Origin: Acuticoccus yangtzensis
GTDB lineage: Bacteria; Pseudomonadota; Alphaproteobacteria; Rhizobiales; Amorphaceae
Length of the DNA stretch: 64,000 nucleotides
Direction: 5' to 3'
NCBI RefSeq assembly: GCF_001927245.1
Contig: NZ_MJUX01000003.1
Location: 310,001 to 374,000 of the forward strand
The notes under the pieces were generated by a model. It saw only the letters and a program-made list of their open reading frames with translations. It had not been told where the DNA came from and ran no database searches. This document shows positions 8,543 to 17,700 of this stretch, in pieces; positions within the stretch are counted from its first letter, which is position 1, and each line of letters begins with the position of its first letter. The translations under genes and the position numbers were made by a program.

Positions 8543-9763
8543 ATGATGGATAACCAGATGGGTGCGCCCGAGACCAAGGCCGAGCTGAACAATGCGTTCG
8601 GCGAGTTGATGGGGGCGTTTGAGGTCTTCCGCGAGACCAACGACCGCCGCCTGGCGGATCTCGAGAAGAAGGGCGCTGACGTCCTGACCGTCGAGAAGCT
8701 GGCCCGTGTGGAGGCTGCGCTGGATGCGCAGCAGCGCCGCATGGACGAGATGGTGCTGCGCGGTTCGCGTCCGGCGATGATGGGCGGCATTCCGGTGCAG
8801 GCGAACGAGACGAAGAGCGCGTTCAGCGCGTTCGTGCGTTCCGGCGACGAGCAGGCGATGCGCCAGCTCGAGACCAAGGCGATGACGTCGGACGGTGGTC
8901 TGGCGATGCCGATCGAGGTCGAGGCGGAGGTGATGCGCCGTCTGTCCGAGCTGTCGCCGTTCCGTCAGATCGCGACGGTGCGTTCGATCTCTTCGACGAG
9001 CTTCCGCAAGGCGGTTCCGAACGGTCTGACCGGCGCTTGGGCGGCGGACGAGACTTCGGCGCGCACGGCTGACGCGACGTCGCTGAAGGCGCTGAACTTC
9101 CCGACGGGCGAGCTTTATGCAGTTCCGGCGGCCTCTTCGGTGCTGGTCGAGGATGCGGCGATCGACATTGGCGAGTGGTTGGCGAGCGAGATCGAGATGG
9201 TCTTCGCGGACCAGGAGACGAAGGCCTTCGTGATCGGCAACGGCACGACGCAGCCGAAGGGTATCATCACTTATGCCGGTACCGGCGTGGAGGGTGACCT
9301 CGATGCCGAGACGATCGGCGTGAAAAAGACGGGCGTGAACGGGGCGTTCCCGACGGTGGCGCCGTCCGATGCGCTGGTGGATCTCGTCTATTCGCTGAAG
9401 GCGACCTATCGCCAGAATGCGCACTTTGTGATGAACCGCAGCACGCAGGCGCATATCCGCAAGTTGAAGGATGGCGAGGGCGAGTATTTGTGGACGCCGC
9501 CTTCGGTTCCGGGTGGGCGTGCCGGTCTGATGAGCTTCCCGATCGTGGAGGCCGAGGACATGCCGGACTTCAACACCACGGGTGCCAACGCGATTGCGTT
9601 CGGCGATTTCCGTCGCGGCTATCTGATCGTCGATCGTCAGGGCATCAAGGTTCTGCGTGATCCCTATTCGGCCAAGCCGAACGTCCTCTTCTACACGACG
9701 AAGCGTGTGGGCGGCGGCGTGCAGGACTTCGACGCGATCAAGCTGCTGCAGTTCGCCGCCTGA
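8543..9763 (+). CDS. GTA major capsid protein (g5, HK97 fold)
   Basis: 406 aa. The N-terminal 110 residues are charged and helical (delta domain), ending near the LETKAM region where HK97-type capsids are cleaved by the S78 protease. The rest has the HK97 core, with landmarks MPIEVEAEVMRRLSELSPF, the GNGTTQPKGII loop and FGDFRRGYLIVDR. A second in-frame ATG sits one codon downstream of the chosen start. Codon usage here has more C-ending codons than neighbouring tail genes, consistent with high expression. A terminator hairpin follows. Confidence 0.95.
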   Translation: MMDNQMGAPETKAELNNAFGELMGAFEVFRETNDRRLADLEKKGADVLTVEKLARVEAALDAQQRRMDEMVLRGSRPAMMGGIPVQANETKSAFSAFVRSGDEQAMRQLETKAMTSDGGLAMPIEVEAEVMRRLSELSPFRQIATVRSISSTSFRKAVPNGLTGAWAADETSARTADATSLKALNFPTGELYAVPAASSVLVEDAAIDIGEWLASEIEMVFADQETKAFVIGNGTTQPKGIITYAGTGVEGDLDAETIGVKKTGVNGAFPTVAPSDALVDLVYSLKATYRQNAHFVMNRSTQAHIRKLKDGEGEYLWTPPSVPGGRAGLMSFPIVEAEDMPDFNTTGANAIAFGDFRRGYLIVDRQGIKVLRDPYSAKPNVLFYTTKRVGGGVQDFDAIKLLQFAA

Positions 9764-9804
9764 GTTTCAGCGTAGCGGCGATCGCCGGGTGACCGGCGGA
9801 GGGT

Positions 9805-9833
9805 GGGGCCAGAAGGTTTCTGGCCCCCTTTTT
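9805..9833 (+). terminator. Strong intrinsic terminator after the capsid gene
   Basis: Perfect 10-bp stem GGGGCCAGAA / TTCTGGCCCC, 3-base loop, then C and TTTTT. It lies in the 150-base gap between g5 and g6, the largest gap inside g1-g15, and would favour capsid expression over tail genes. Confidence 0.85.
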
Positions 9834-9913
9834 CTGTGTGGTTGGATGGTGCGCGGGGGGAGCGGCTGGCGCGGCCGGCTGGTCTCGTCCTGCGCTGACC
9901 GAAGGGTGAGACG

Positions 9914-10486
9914 ATGGTGGCGATCCTGGTGACACCGCCCGTGGCCGAGCCGGTGACGCGCGAGGAGGTGAAGCTTCATGCGCGGATCGACGGAACGGCC
10001 GAGGATGCGAAGGTCGATGCGCTGATCAAGGCGGCGCGGCTGGACGTGGAGAGCCGGACGGGCCGGGTGCTGGTCACGCAAGGGTGGCGCATCTATCGCG
10101 ACAGCCCGCCGCGTGGGGGCGTTATGCGCCTGTCGCCGGGGCCGGTGCAGAGCGTGGACGCGGTGACGGTCTATGGCGCGGACGGTGTCGCCGAGGTGAT
10201 GGCGCCGGGCGATTATGTGGTGGACACGGCGAGTGTGCCGGGGCGGCTGAGCCTGGGGGCGGGGCGGTTCTGGGGCTCGCGGGCGCTGAACGGTCTCGAG
10301 GTGGATCTGACGTGCGGCTATGGCGGGCCGGAGGATGTTCCGGCGTCGCTGAAGCAGGCGGTGCTGATGCTGGTGTCCTACTGGTACGAGCAGCGTGAGG
10401 CGGCGGCGATCGGCGCGGTGACGGCGAACGTGGCGTCGGGTGTGGCGGCGCTGACGGCGCCTTATCGCATGCCGAGGCTGTCGTGA
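9914..10486 (+). CDS. GTA head-tail connector/adaptor (g6)
   Basis: 190 aa. The helical N-terminus VTREEVKLHARIDGTAEDAKVDALIKAAR is typical of phage gp6-like connector proteins, and the CGYGGPEDVPASLKQAVLML block is conserved in the GTA family. It forms the ring beneath the portal. Its 3' end overlaps g7 by four bases. Confidence 0.9.
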   Translation: MVAILVTPPVAEPVTREEVKLHARIDGTAEDAKVDALIKAARLDVESRTGRVLVTQGWRIYRDSPPRGGVMRLSPGPVQSVDAVTVYGADGVAEVMAPGDYVVDTASVPGRLSLGAGRFWGSRALNGLEVDLTCGYGGPEDVPASLKQAVLMLVSYWYEQREAAAIGAVTANVASGVAALTAPYRMPRLS

Positions 10487-10809
10487 CGCCGGGCGCGGGC
10501 GAGCTGAGGCGCCGCCTGGTGCTCGAGGTGGCGAACGACGTGTCCGACGGCGCCGGAGGGGCGACGCGGACGTGGGTGCCGGTGGAGAGCCTGTTTGCGC
10601 AGGTGGAGCCGCGGCGGCGGCGCGAGACGGTGGACGACGGTCGCGCGGTGGGGCTGGTGACGCACCGGGTGACGGTGCGGCGCACGGGCAGCGTGGCGCG
10701 CGGGGCGCGGCTGGTGGACGGGGCGCGGCGCTACCGTGTGCTGGCGGTGGAGGATCTCGACCCGCAGCGGCGGTTCCTGTCCTTGCTGTGCGAGGAGGAG
10801 CAGGAATGA
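10483..10809 (+). CDS. GTA head closure/stopper protein (g7)
   Basis: 108 aa from GTG 10483. Small beta-rich head-tail adaptor family: the start GELRRRLVLE, the central VEPRRRRETVDDGRAVG and the closing RYRVLAVEDLDPQRRFLSLLCEE fit that fold. It plugs the connector below g6. It overlaps both neighbours by four bases. Confidence 0.88.
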   Translation: MTPGAGELRRRLVLEVANDVSDGAGGATRTWVPVESLFAQVEPRRRRETVDDGRAVGLVTHRVTVRRTGSVARGARLVDGARRYRVLAVEDLDPQRRFLSLLCEEEQE

Positions 10810-11213
10810 GCGACGCGCGTCATGCCGTGATGGCGGAGATTTACCGGGCGCTGACCGAGGATGCGGGGCTTTCGGGCCTGCCGGCGGCGCCGGGGGTGTT
10901 CGACGGTGTGCCGCAGGGCGCGACTTTTCCGTTCGTGGCGATCGGCGACGTGCGGTCGGTGCCGCTGGACTCGGATGAGGTGCCGACGATGGAGCACCGG
11001 ATCGAGCTGGCGGTGAATTCGCGCTCGGCCGGGCGGCGAGAAGCTTCGGACATCGCAGAGCGGGTACGCTCGGTGTTGGAGGGCGGGGCGCTGTCGCCGG
11101 TGGGGCATCGACTGGTGTCGATGAGGCATGAGGCGAGCGACGTGGCGGCGCGCCGTGATGGGCGGTCCTACCGGGCGCGGATGCGGTTCCGCGCGGTGAC
11201 GGAAGCACAATAG
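10806..11213 (+). CDS. GTA tail terminator, DUF3168 family (g8)
   Basis: 135 aa from ATG 10806 (ATGA overlap with g7). The sequence has the DUF3168 pattern: IYRALTEDAGLSGL at the N-terminus, a TFPFVAIGDV strand and the long VNSRSAGRREASDIAERVRSVL helix. It caps the tail tube at the head interface. The open frame extends upstream to 10572 but lies on g7, so the ATG is chosen. Confidence 0.88.
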   Translation: MSDARHAVMAEIYRALTEDAGLSGLPAAPGVFDGVPQGATFPFVAIGDVRSVPLDSDEVPTMEHRIELAVNSRSAGRREASDIAERVRSVLEGGALSPVGHRLVSMRHEASDVAARRDGRSYRARMRFRAVTEAQ

Positions 11214-11226
11214 AGGAGGGCGCTCG

Positions 11227-11640
11227 ATGGGTGCGCAGAAGGGCAAGGACCTTCTTCTGAAGGTGGACGAGACGGGTGCGGGATCGTTTGTGACGGTGGC
11301 GGGCCTGCGCTCGAAGCGGATTTCGTTCGGCGCGGAGGCGGTGGACGTGACCGACCAGGAATCGGCGGGGCAGTGGCGTGAACTGCTGGACGGCGCCGGG
11401 GTGCGGCGGGCCAATCTTGCGGGGTCTGGCATCTTCAAAGACGCCGCGTCGGACACGGTGGTGCGGACGATCTTCTTCAACGGCGCGGTGCGCGACTGGC
11501 AGGTGATCGTGCCGGACTTTGGCACGGTGGCAGGCCCGTTTCAGGTGACGGCGCTGGAATATGGCGGCAACCATGACGGCGAGGTGGTCTATGAGATCGC
11601 CATGGAGTCGGCGGGTCAGCTGACCTTTACGGCGGCCTGA
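11227..11640 (+). CDS. GTA major tail tube protein (g9)
   Basis: 137 aa, after a GGAGGG ribosome site. It matches the TP901-1/GTA type major tail protein: GKDLLLKVDETGAGSFVTVAGLRSKRISF start, the VDVTDQESAGQWRELLDGAGVRRA segment and a closing YEIAMESAGQLTF strand. It forms the hexameric rings of the tail. The next gene begins two bases after its stop. Confidence 0.93.
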   Translation: MGAQKGKDLLLKVDETGAGSFVTVAGLRSKRISFGAEAVDVTDQESAGQWRELLDGAGVRRANLAGSGIFKDAASDTVVRTIFFNGAVRDWQVIVPDFGTVAGPFQVTALEYGGNHDGEVVYEIAMESAGQLTFTAA

Positions 11641-11641
11641 C

Positions 11642-11998
11642 GTGGCCAATCCTTACCGGGGTGAAGTGGAGGCCGTCCTCGATGGGCGGCCTTTTACGTT
11701 GTGCCTGACGCTGGGGGCGCTCGCCGAGTTGGAGCGGGTGTTCCGGTGCGAGGACATGACGGCGCTGGTGGACCGCTTCGCTGCGGGGAAGCTGTCGGCG
11801 GTGGACGCGATCAGGATCATCGGTGCGGGGCTTCGCGGGGCGGGGCACGCGGTGGACGATGATCAGGTGTCGCGGATGAAGGCGGATGGCGGGGCGTCGG
11901 GTTTCGCGTCGGTGGTGGCGGCGTTGCTGACGGCAACGTTCGGGACGGCTGATGCGCCGGCGGCCGCTGGGGTCGCGGGGACTGCCGACCCTTTGTGA
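11642..11998 (+). CDS. GTA gp10 family tail chaperone-like protein (g10)
   Basis: 118 aa from GTG 11642. It opens NPYRGEVEAVLDGRPFTLCLTLGALAELE, the signature of the GTA_gp10 family. Such proteins occupy the tail-chaperone position before the tape measure. The C-terminus is Ala/Gly-rich. It overlaps the following gene by four bases. Confidence 0.88.
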   Translation: MANPYRGEVEAVLDGRPFTLCLTLGALAELERVFRCEDMTALVDRFAAGKLSAVDAIRIIGAGLRGAGHAVDDDQVSRMKADGGASGFASVVAALLTATFGTADAPAAAGVAGTADPL

Positions 11999-12198
11999 TG
12001 GGGGCCGTGCCTCATGAGGCGCGGCCGTTTCCGTGGTGCGATCTGATGGCGCTGTTCATCGGCGAGAGGCGCATGGCGCCGGCCGATTTCTGGGCGATGA
12101 CCCTTCCTGAAATTGAGGCTGTGCTGGGGCCCTGCGTGCCGTTGGGGACGCGCCGGGGTGCGTTGGCGCGGCTGATGGAGCGTTTTCCCGATGGCTGA
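11995..12198 (+). CDS. Phage tail assembly chaperone, rcc01693/TIGR02216-like (g10.1)
   Basis: 67 aa, Trp/Met-rich, with PFPWCDLMALFIGERRMAPADFWAMTLPEIEAVL; the F-x-W and FWAMT motifs are typical of this GTA family. Together g10 and g10.1 resemble the paired G/GT chaperones of siphophages, but here they are separate overlapping genes rather than a frameshift product (inference). It overlaps the tape measure gene by eight bases. Confidence 0.85.
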   Translation: MMGAVPHEARPFPWCDLMALFIGERRMAPADFWAMTLPEIEAVLGPCVPLGTRRGALARLMERFPDG

Positions 12199-12751
12199 CG
12201 AGACCGGAAAATTGAGCGGCGCGAGCGACCTCGCCGAAGATCTGGCGGATACGCTGGAGGTTTCGGCGAGCCGCTTTTCGAGCGTGCTGGCGACGGGGAT
12301 GAGGCGGGCGATCGCGGACGGCTACACGCTGGACCGTGTGCTGCGCCAGGCGGCGCTGTCGATCGCTAATTCGGCGCTGCGGTCGGGTCTGCAGCCGCTG
12401 GCGGGGCTAGTGGGGCAGGGCGCGAATGCGGCGCTGGGCGGATTGGCGCAGGCGGCAACGAAGGTGGTGCCCTTCGCGGAGGGTGGCGTGATCGGCGCGC
12501 CGACGGCGTTCGGGATGGGCGGCGGGCGGATCGGGCTGATGGGCGAGGCCGGGCGCGAGGCGGTGTTGCCGCTGGCGCGCGGAACGGACGGGCGGCTGGG
12601 CGTTGCGCTGGAGGGCGCGGGCGGCGGCGGCGGGTCCACGACGATAAACGTGTCGATCGCGGCGACGGATGCGGAGAGTTTCCAGCGTTCGGAGGCGCAG
12701 GTGACGGCGATGCTGGCGCGTGCGGTGGCGCGCGGTCGGCGCGGTCTTTGA
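12191..12751 (+). CDS. GTA tape measure protein (g11), very short
   Basis: 186 aa. The C-terminal half carries the lambda-type tail tape measure signature GGVIGAPTAFGMGGGRIGLMGEAGREAVLPL. The Gly/Ala-rich middle and N-terminal helices complete it. RcGTA has a similarly short tape measure (about 220 aa), which fits the short GTA tail. Because tape measure length sets tail length, this particle should have a short tail. A Gly-rich stretch sits near residue 140. Confidence 0.85.
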   Translation: MADETGKLSGASDLAEDLADTLEVSASRFSSVLATGMRRAIADGYTLDRVLRQAALSIANSALRSGLQPLAGLVGQGANAALGGLAQAATKVVPFAEGGVIGAPTAFGMGGGRIGLMGEAGREAVLPLARGTDGRLGVALEGAGGGGGSTTINVSIAATDAESFQRSEAQVTAMLARAVARGRRGL

Positions 12752-12783
12752 TCTCAAGGCTTTGACGGAAGGGGCTTTGGGCC

Positions 12784-13419
12784 ATGGACGGATTTCATGA
12801 CGTGAGATTCCCGCTCGCTGTTGCGTTTGGGGCGACGGGGGGGCCGGAGCGGCGCACGGAGATCGTGACGCTGGGGTCCGGCCGGGAGGCGCGAAACCAG
12901 CGCTGGGCGATGAGTAGGCGTCGGTATGACGCGGGTACAGGAGTAAAGCATCGTGATGACCTTCAACAAGTGCTTGAGTTTTTTGAAGAGCGTCGAGGCC
13001 GCCTCTACGGCTTTCGTTACCGTGATCCAATCGATCACAAAAGTTGTGCGCCAAGTGTCGCGCCAAGTGAAAGCGACCAACGTCTTGGGTTTGGTGACGG
13101 GACGCGGACGTCGTTCCCGCTGATCAAGCGCTACGGCGACGCGTTCGCCCCCTATGACCGGCGGATACATCTGCCGGTCGAGGGGACCGTCGTGGTCGCA
13201 GTGAACGGTGTGAGCCAGGCCGAGGGCACGGCATTCCAGGTCGTCGATGGGGTCGTGGAGTTCGAACCGGGCTTCGTGCCGGGTGATGGGGACGTGGTGC
13301 GGGCGGGTTTTCAGTTCGACGTGCCGGTGCGGTTCGACACGGACCGGCTCGACGTGAACCTTTCGCGGTTCGAGTCCGGCACGATCCCGACGATTCCGAT
13401 TGTGGAGATCGTGCTGTGA
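12784..13419 (+). CDS. GTA distal tail protein, DUF2460/TIGR02217 family (g12)
   Basis: 211 aa, after a GGAAGGGG ribosome site. Conserved block RRYDAGTGVKHRDDLQQVLEFFEERRGRLYGFRYRDPIDHKSC, then a beta-rich body ending RFESGTIPTIPIVEI, as in TIGR02217. It forms the ring joining tube to baseplate. The coding region for the conserved block (about 12930-13085) is distinctly more AT-rich than the flanks, although the frame stays intact. It overlaps g13 by four bases. Confidence 0.92.
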   Translation: MDGFHDVRFPLAVAFGATGGPERRTEIVTLGSGREARNQRWAMSRRRYDAGTGVKHRDDLQQVLEFFEERRGRLYGFRYRDPIDHKSCAPSVAPSESDQRLGFGDGTRTSFPLIKRYGDAFAPYDRRIHLPVEGTVVVAVNGVSQAEGTAFQVVDGVVEFEPGFVPGDGDVVRAGFQFDVPVRFDTDRLDVNLSRFESGTIPTIPIVEIVL

Positions 13420-14294
13420 GGGACGTTCCGAGCGGTTTGAAGGCGCATCTGGAGGGCGGGGCGCAGACGGTGTGCCACTGCTGGCAACTGGAGCGCACGG
13501 ACGGGGCGGTGATGGGGTTCACCGACCACGATTCCGAAGTGGTGTTCGGCGGCGTGACGTTTTCGGCGCTGGCGGGGCTGGAGAGTTCCGGCGACGTGGC
13601 GCGCACGGGGCTTGGCGTCGGCGGGCTCGAGGTGGCGGGTGCGCTGTCGGCGAGCGGGCTCGATGCGGCGGACCTGATGGCGGGGAAGTACGACTTCGCC
13701 GTTCTGACGGTGTGGCTGGTGAACTGGGCTTCGGTGTCGGAGCGGGTCGTCGTTCGGCGCGGGTCGCTGGGCGAGGTGATGCGGGCGGACGGCGCGTTCA
13801 GGGCGGAGGTGCGCGGGCCGGCGCAGGCGCTGGAGACAGTGCGGGGGCGGGTGTTCTCGACCGGGTGCGACGCGGATCTGGGCGACGGGCGGTGCAAGGT
13901 GGATCTTGCGGCGTTGGCGCGCACGGCGACGGTGGTGGCCGTCGACGGGGCGCGGCTGACGGTGAGCGGCATCGGCGATTTGGCGGACGGCTATCTGGCC
14001 GGCGGCGTGGCAGAGATGACGAGCGGGGCGGACGCGGGGAGCCGCGGGCCGCTAGTGCGGCATGCGGCCGTGGGCATGGCGACGGCGGGCGGAGCGACGG
14101 TGGAGGTGGCGGTTGTGCAGTTGCGCACGGCGCTGCTGGGCGTGGCGCCGGGTGACACGGTGGCGCTGACGCCGGGGTGTGACAAGCGCTTTGCGACTTG
14201 CGTCGCGACGTTTGGCAACGGGCCGAATTTTCAGGGGTTTCCGCACATCCCGGGAAATGACCGGGCGTTCGCTTACGCGCGGGGTTCGGAGTGA
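13416..14294 (+). CDS. GTA baseplate hub, DUF2163/TIGR02218 family (g13)
   Basis: 292 aa from GTG 13416. The N-terminal DUF2163 domain (GLKAHLEGGAQTVCHCWQ... TDHDSEVVFGG) is followed by the BR0599-like C-terminal domain. Four Cys at 151, 160, 255 and 262 (TGCDADLGDGRCKV and TPGCDKRFATC) are positioned as in RcGTA hubs, for which an iron-sulfur cluster has been reported (from memory). It forms the trimeric hub at the tail tip. It overlaps g12 and g14 by four bases each. Confidence 0.92.
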   Translation: MRDVPSGLKAHLEGGAQTVCHCWQLERTDGAVMGFTDHDSEVVFGGVTFSALAGLESSGDVARTGLGVGGLEVAGALSASGLDAADLMAGKYDFAVLTVWLVNWASVSERVVVRRGSLGEVMRADGAFRAEVRGPAQALETVRGRVFSTGCDADLGDGRCKVDLAALARTATVVAVDGARLTVSGIGDLADGYLAGGVAEMTSGADAGSRGPLVRHAAVGMATAGGATVEVAVVQLRTALLGVAPGDTVALTPGCDKRFATCVATFGNGPNFQGFPHIPGNDRAFAYARGSE

Positions 14295-14719
14295 GGCGGG
14301 CCGATGTTGCCGCGGCGGCGCGGGGCTGGGTCGGCACGCCCTATCGTCATCAAGCGTCCATGAAGGCGGTAGGGTGCGACTGTCTGGGCCTGGTGCGCGG
14401 CGTGTGGCGCGAGGTGCTGGGGGCGGAACCGGAGTTGGTGCCGCCTTATTCGCCGGACTGGGCCGAGGCAGCGCGGCGCGAGACGTTGCTGGAGGCGGCG
14501 GCGCGCAACTTCATACCGGCGGAGGGCGTGGAGGCGGGGCGGCTTCTGGTGTTCCGCTGGCGGCGCGGGATGCCGGCGAAGCATGTGGGCGTTGCGGTGT
14601 CCGCCACGCGGTTCGTTCACGCCTACGACTCGGCGGGGCGGGCCGTGGAGGGCGATCTGGCGCCGATGTGGCGGCGGCGCCTGGTGGCGACGTTTGATTT
14701 TCCGGGGGTGACGGACTGA
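14291..14719 (+). CDS. GTA NlpC/P60 cell-wall peptidase (g14)
   Basis: 142 aa from GTG 14291. NlpC/P60 fold: catalytic Cys in GCDCLGLVRG (C31), His in AKHVGVAV (H98) and a third polar residue nearby (H110 region). In GTAs this tail-tip peptidase cuts recipient peptidoglycan during DNA entry. It starts inside the end of g13 and ends one base before the megatron gene. Confidence 0.93.
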   Translation: MRRADVAAAARGWVGTPYRHQASMKAVGCDCLGLVRGVWREVLGAEPELVPPYSPDWAEAARRETLLEAAARNFIPAEGVEAGRLLVFRWRRGMPAKHVGVAVSATRFVHAYDSAGRAVEGDLAPMWRRRLVATFDFPGVTD

Positions 14720-14720
14720 T

Positions 14721-17700
14721 ATGGCAACGCTTGTTCTTCAGGCGGCCGGGCAGGCCGTGGGCGGTCTTCTGGGGCCTGTCGGGGCGATCGTGGGTCGGGC
14801 GGCGGGTGCGCTGGCCGGTAATATGATCGACCAGCGGCTGTTCGGAGAGAGTTCGACGCGCTCGGTGGGGCGGATCGACGACGTGTCGGTTCAGACGGCC
14901 TCTGAGGGCAATCCGATCCCGAAGGTCTATGGGCGGATGCGCCTGGCCGGAACGGTGATCTGGGCGACGGACTTCGAGGAGACGACGCGGACGTCGTCGG
15001 TCGGCGGCAAGGGCGGCGGGCCGAAGGTTCGTGAGTATTCCTATTACGCCAACTTCGCGGTCGGGATCTGCGAGGGGCCGATTGCGCGGATCGGGCGGAT
15101 TTGGGCGGACGGCGAGCCGATCGACCTCGATGGGGTGAATTGGCGGTATTATAAGGGCGAGGACGACCAGCCGGTCGACCCGCTGATCGAGGCGATCGAA
15201 GGGGAGGCGCCTGCTTATCGCGGACTCGCCTATGTGGTGTTCGAGGGGTTGCCGGTGGGTCCTTACGGCAACCGGCTGCCGCAGCTGACGTTCGAGGTGA
15301 TCCGGCCGATCGGCGATCTCGAGAACGATGTTCGGGCGGTGACGATCATCCCCGGTTCGACGGAGTTTGGTTATCACCCGGACGTGGTGAAGCGGACGGT
15401 TGGGCCGGGCGAGGCGGTGGCGGACAACCGCCATATCGGCGTTGCGGTGTCCGATTTCGAGGCGTCGCTGGATGAGCTTCAGGCGGTGTGTCCGAACCTG
15501 GAGCGGGTGGCGCTGGTGGTGGCGTGGTTCGGGACGGATCTGCGCGTCGAGGAATGCGAGCTGAAGCCGCGGGTGGAGCGCAAGGACCGCGAAACGGACC
15601 TGCCGTGGGCGGTTGCGGGGCTCGATCGGGACAGCGCGGACACGGTGTCGGCGGACGAGGATGGACGGCCCTTTTATGGTGGATCGCCGTCGGATGCGTC
15701 GGTCTATGAGGCGGTGCGGGCGCTGAAGGACCGCGGCCTGAAGGTGGTGTTTTATCCGTTCATTCTGATGGATGTGCCGCCGGGGAACGGGCTTCCAGAC
15801 CCCTATGGTGAGGCCGAGCAACTGCCGTTCCCGTGGCGGGGGCGCATCTCGGTGATGCCGGGGGTCGGTGAGGACGGTTCGCCGGACGGTACGGCGGCGG
15901 CGGGTGCGGCGGTGGCCGGGTTCGTGGGCACGGCGGCGGTCGGCGACTTTTCGGGCGTGGGGCCGGACGTGGCCTATACGGGGCCGGCGGAATGGTCGTA
16001 CCGGCGGATGATGCTGCATTATGCCCGGCTGACGGCGCAGGCGGGGGGCGTCGAGGCCTTCCTGATCGGGTCGGAGCTGCGTGGGCTGACGTGGATCCGG
16101 GACGAGACGGGTTTTCCGTTCGTCGATGCGCTGGTGACGCTGGCGGACGATGTGCGGGCGATCGTCGGATCCGAGACGAAGATTTCGTATGCGGCGGACT
16201 GGTCGGAGTATTTCGGGCGCCAGAATGCTGTGACGGTCGAAGGAATCTCGGCCGTGAATGTTTGGTTTCACTTGGACCCGCTGTGGGCGAGTGAGAACAT
16301 CGACTTCATCGGGATCGACAATTACTGGCCGCTTTCGGACTGGCGGGATGGATCGCATGCGGACGAGGCGGTGGCGTCGTCGGTGTATGACCCGGACTAT
16401 CTGGCGGGGAATGTCGCCGGGGGTGAGGGGTTCGATTGGTACTATCCCGGCGGCGCGCGGGAGGCGCAGGGTCGCGTGGCGATCGCGGGCGACTTCTACG
16501 GCAAGGATTGGGTGTTCCGATACAAGGACGTGGCGTCGTGGTGGAGCAATCCGCACTATGACCGCGTGGCCGGGGTGGAGTCGCTGACGGCGACGGCGTG
16601 GGTGCCGCAGTCGAAGCCAGTTTGGTTCACGGAGCTGGGTTGTCCGGCGATCGACAAGGGGTCGAACCAGCCGAACGTGTTCTTCGACCCGAAGAGCTCG
16701 GAGTCGCATCTGCCCTATTTTTCGAGTGGGCGGAGGGATGATGGGATCCAGCGGGCGCATCTGGAGGCGTTTTACGACGTCTACGATGCGGACGGGGCGC
16801 CCGATCTGGCGGTCAACCCGGTGTCGAGCGTCTACGGCGAGCGGATGGTGGATCCGGCGACGATCCATCTGTGGACTTGGGATGCGCGGCCGTGGCCGAT
16901 GTTTCCGCACCTTCTCGACCTGTGGTCGGACGGGGCGAACTGGGAGCGCGGCCACTGGCTGAACGGACGGCTGGGCGGCGTGCCGGTAGGGGCGCTGATC
17001 AAGGCGCTGTTCCGGGACTGGGGGCTCGAGGCGCCGGACGTGACGGGTGTGCCGGCGGTGCTGGACGGGTTCGTGGTGACGGGTCCGTCGAGCCTGAGGG
17101 CGGTGATCGAGCCGGTGTTGGACGCAGTGTCCGCGGTGGCGGCGGACACGGGGACGGCGATCCGCGTGGTGGGGCTGGCGCGGGCGCCGTCGCTGGCGCT
17201 GGACGAGGCCGATCTCGTCGAGGTGGATGGGCGCACGCCGCTGGTGGCGGAGACGCGCGACGATCCAGCGGGTCTGCCGGTGGAGGTGCGGCTTCGCTAT
17301 TTCGACAGCGGGCGGGATTTTCAGATCGCGAGCGCGCGTTATCGGCCGCAGGAGGGGTCGGCGCGGCAGATCGAGACGATCTCGGTGCCGGCGAGCCTCA
17401 ACGATTCATTGGCAACGGAGCTGGCGGAGCTGGCGCTAAGCGTCAGGTGGTCCGGCCGGACGAATTTGCGGTTCGCGTTGCCGTTGTCGCGGCTCGAAAT
17501 TGCGCCGGGCGACGTGGTGGCGCTGACCCACGATGGGGTGACGCGCGAACTGATCGTCGAGGAGATCGAGGACCTGGGGCACCGGCTGATAACGGCGCGG
17601 ACGTTGGATCGTGCGGCGCAGGCGGTGACGGCGGTGAAGGCGACGTTCAAGGAGCCGGCGGTGCCGCAGACGTTGGCGGCGCCCGTCGCGTTCGGGCTGA

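Noticed and set aside
14511-16955. 814-aa antisense open frame across g15
   Set aside because: Arg/His/Pro-rich shadow of the megatron gene with no recognisable motif.
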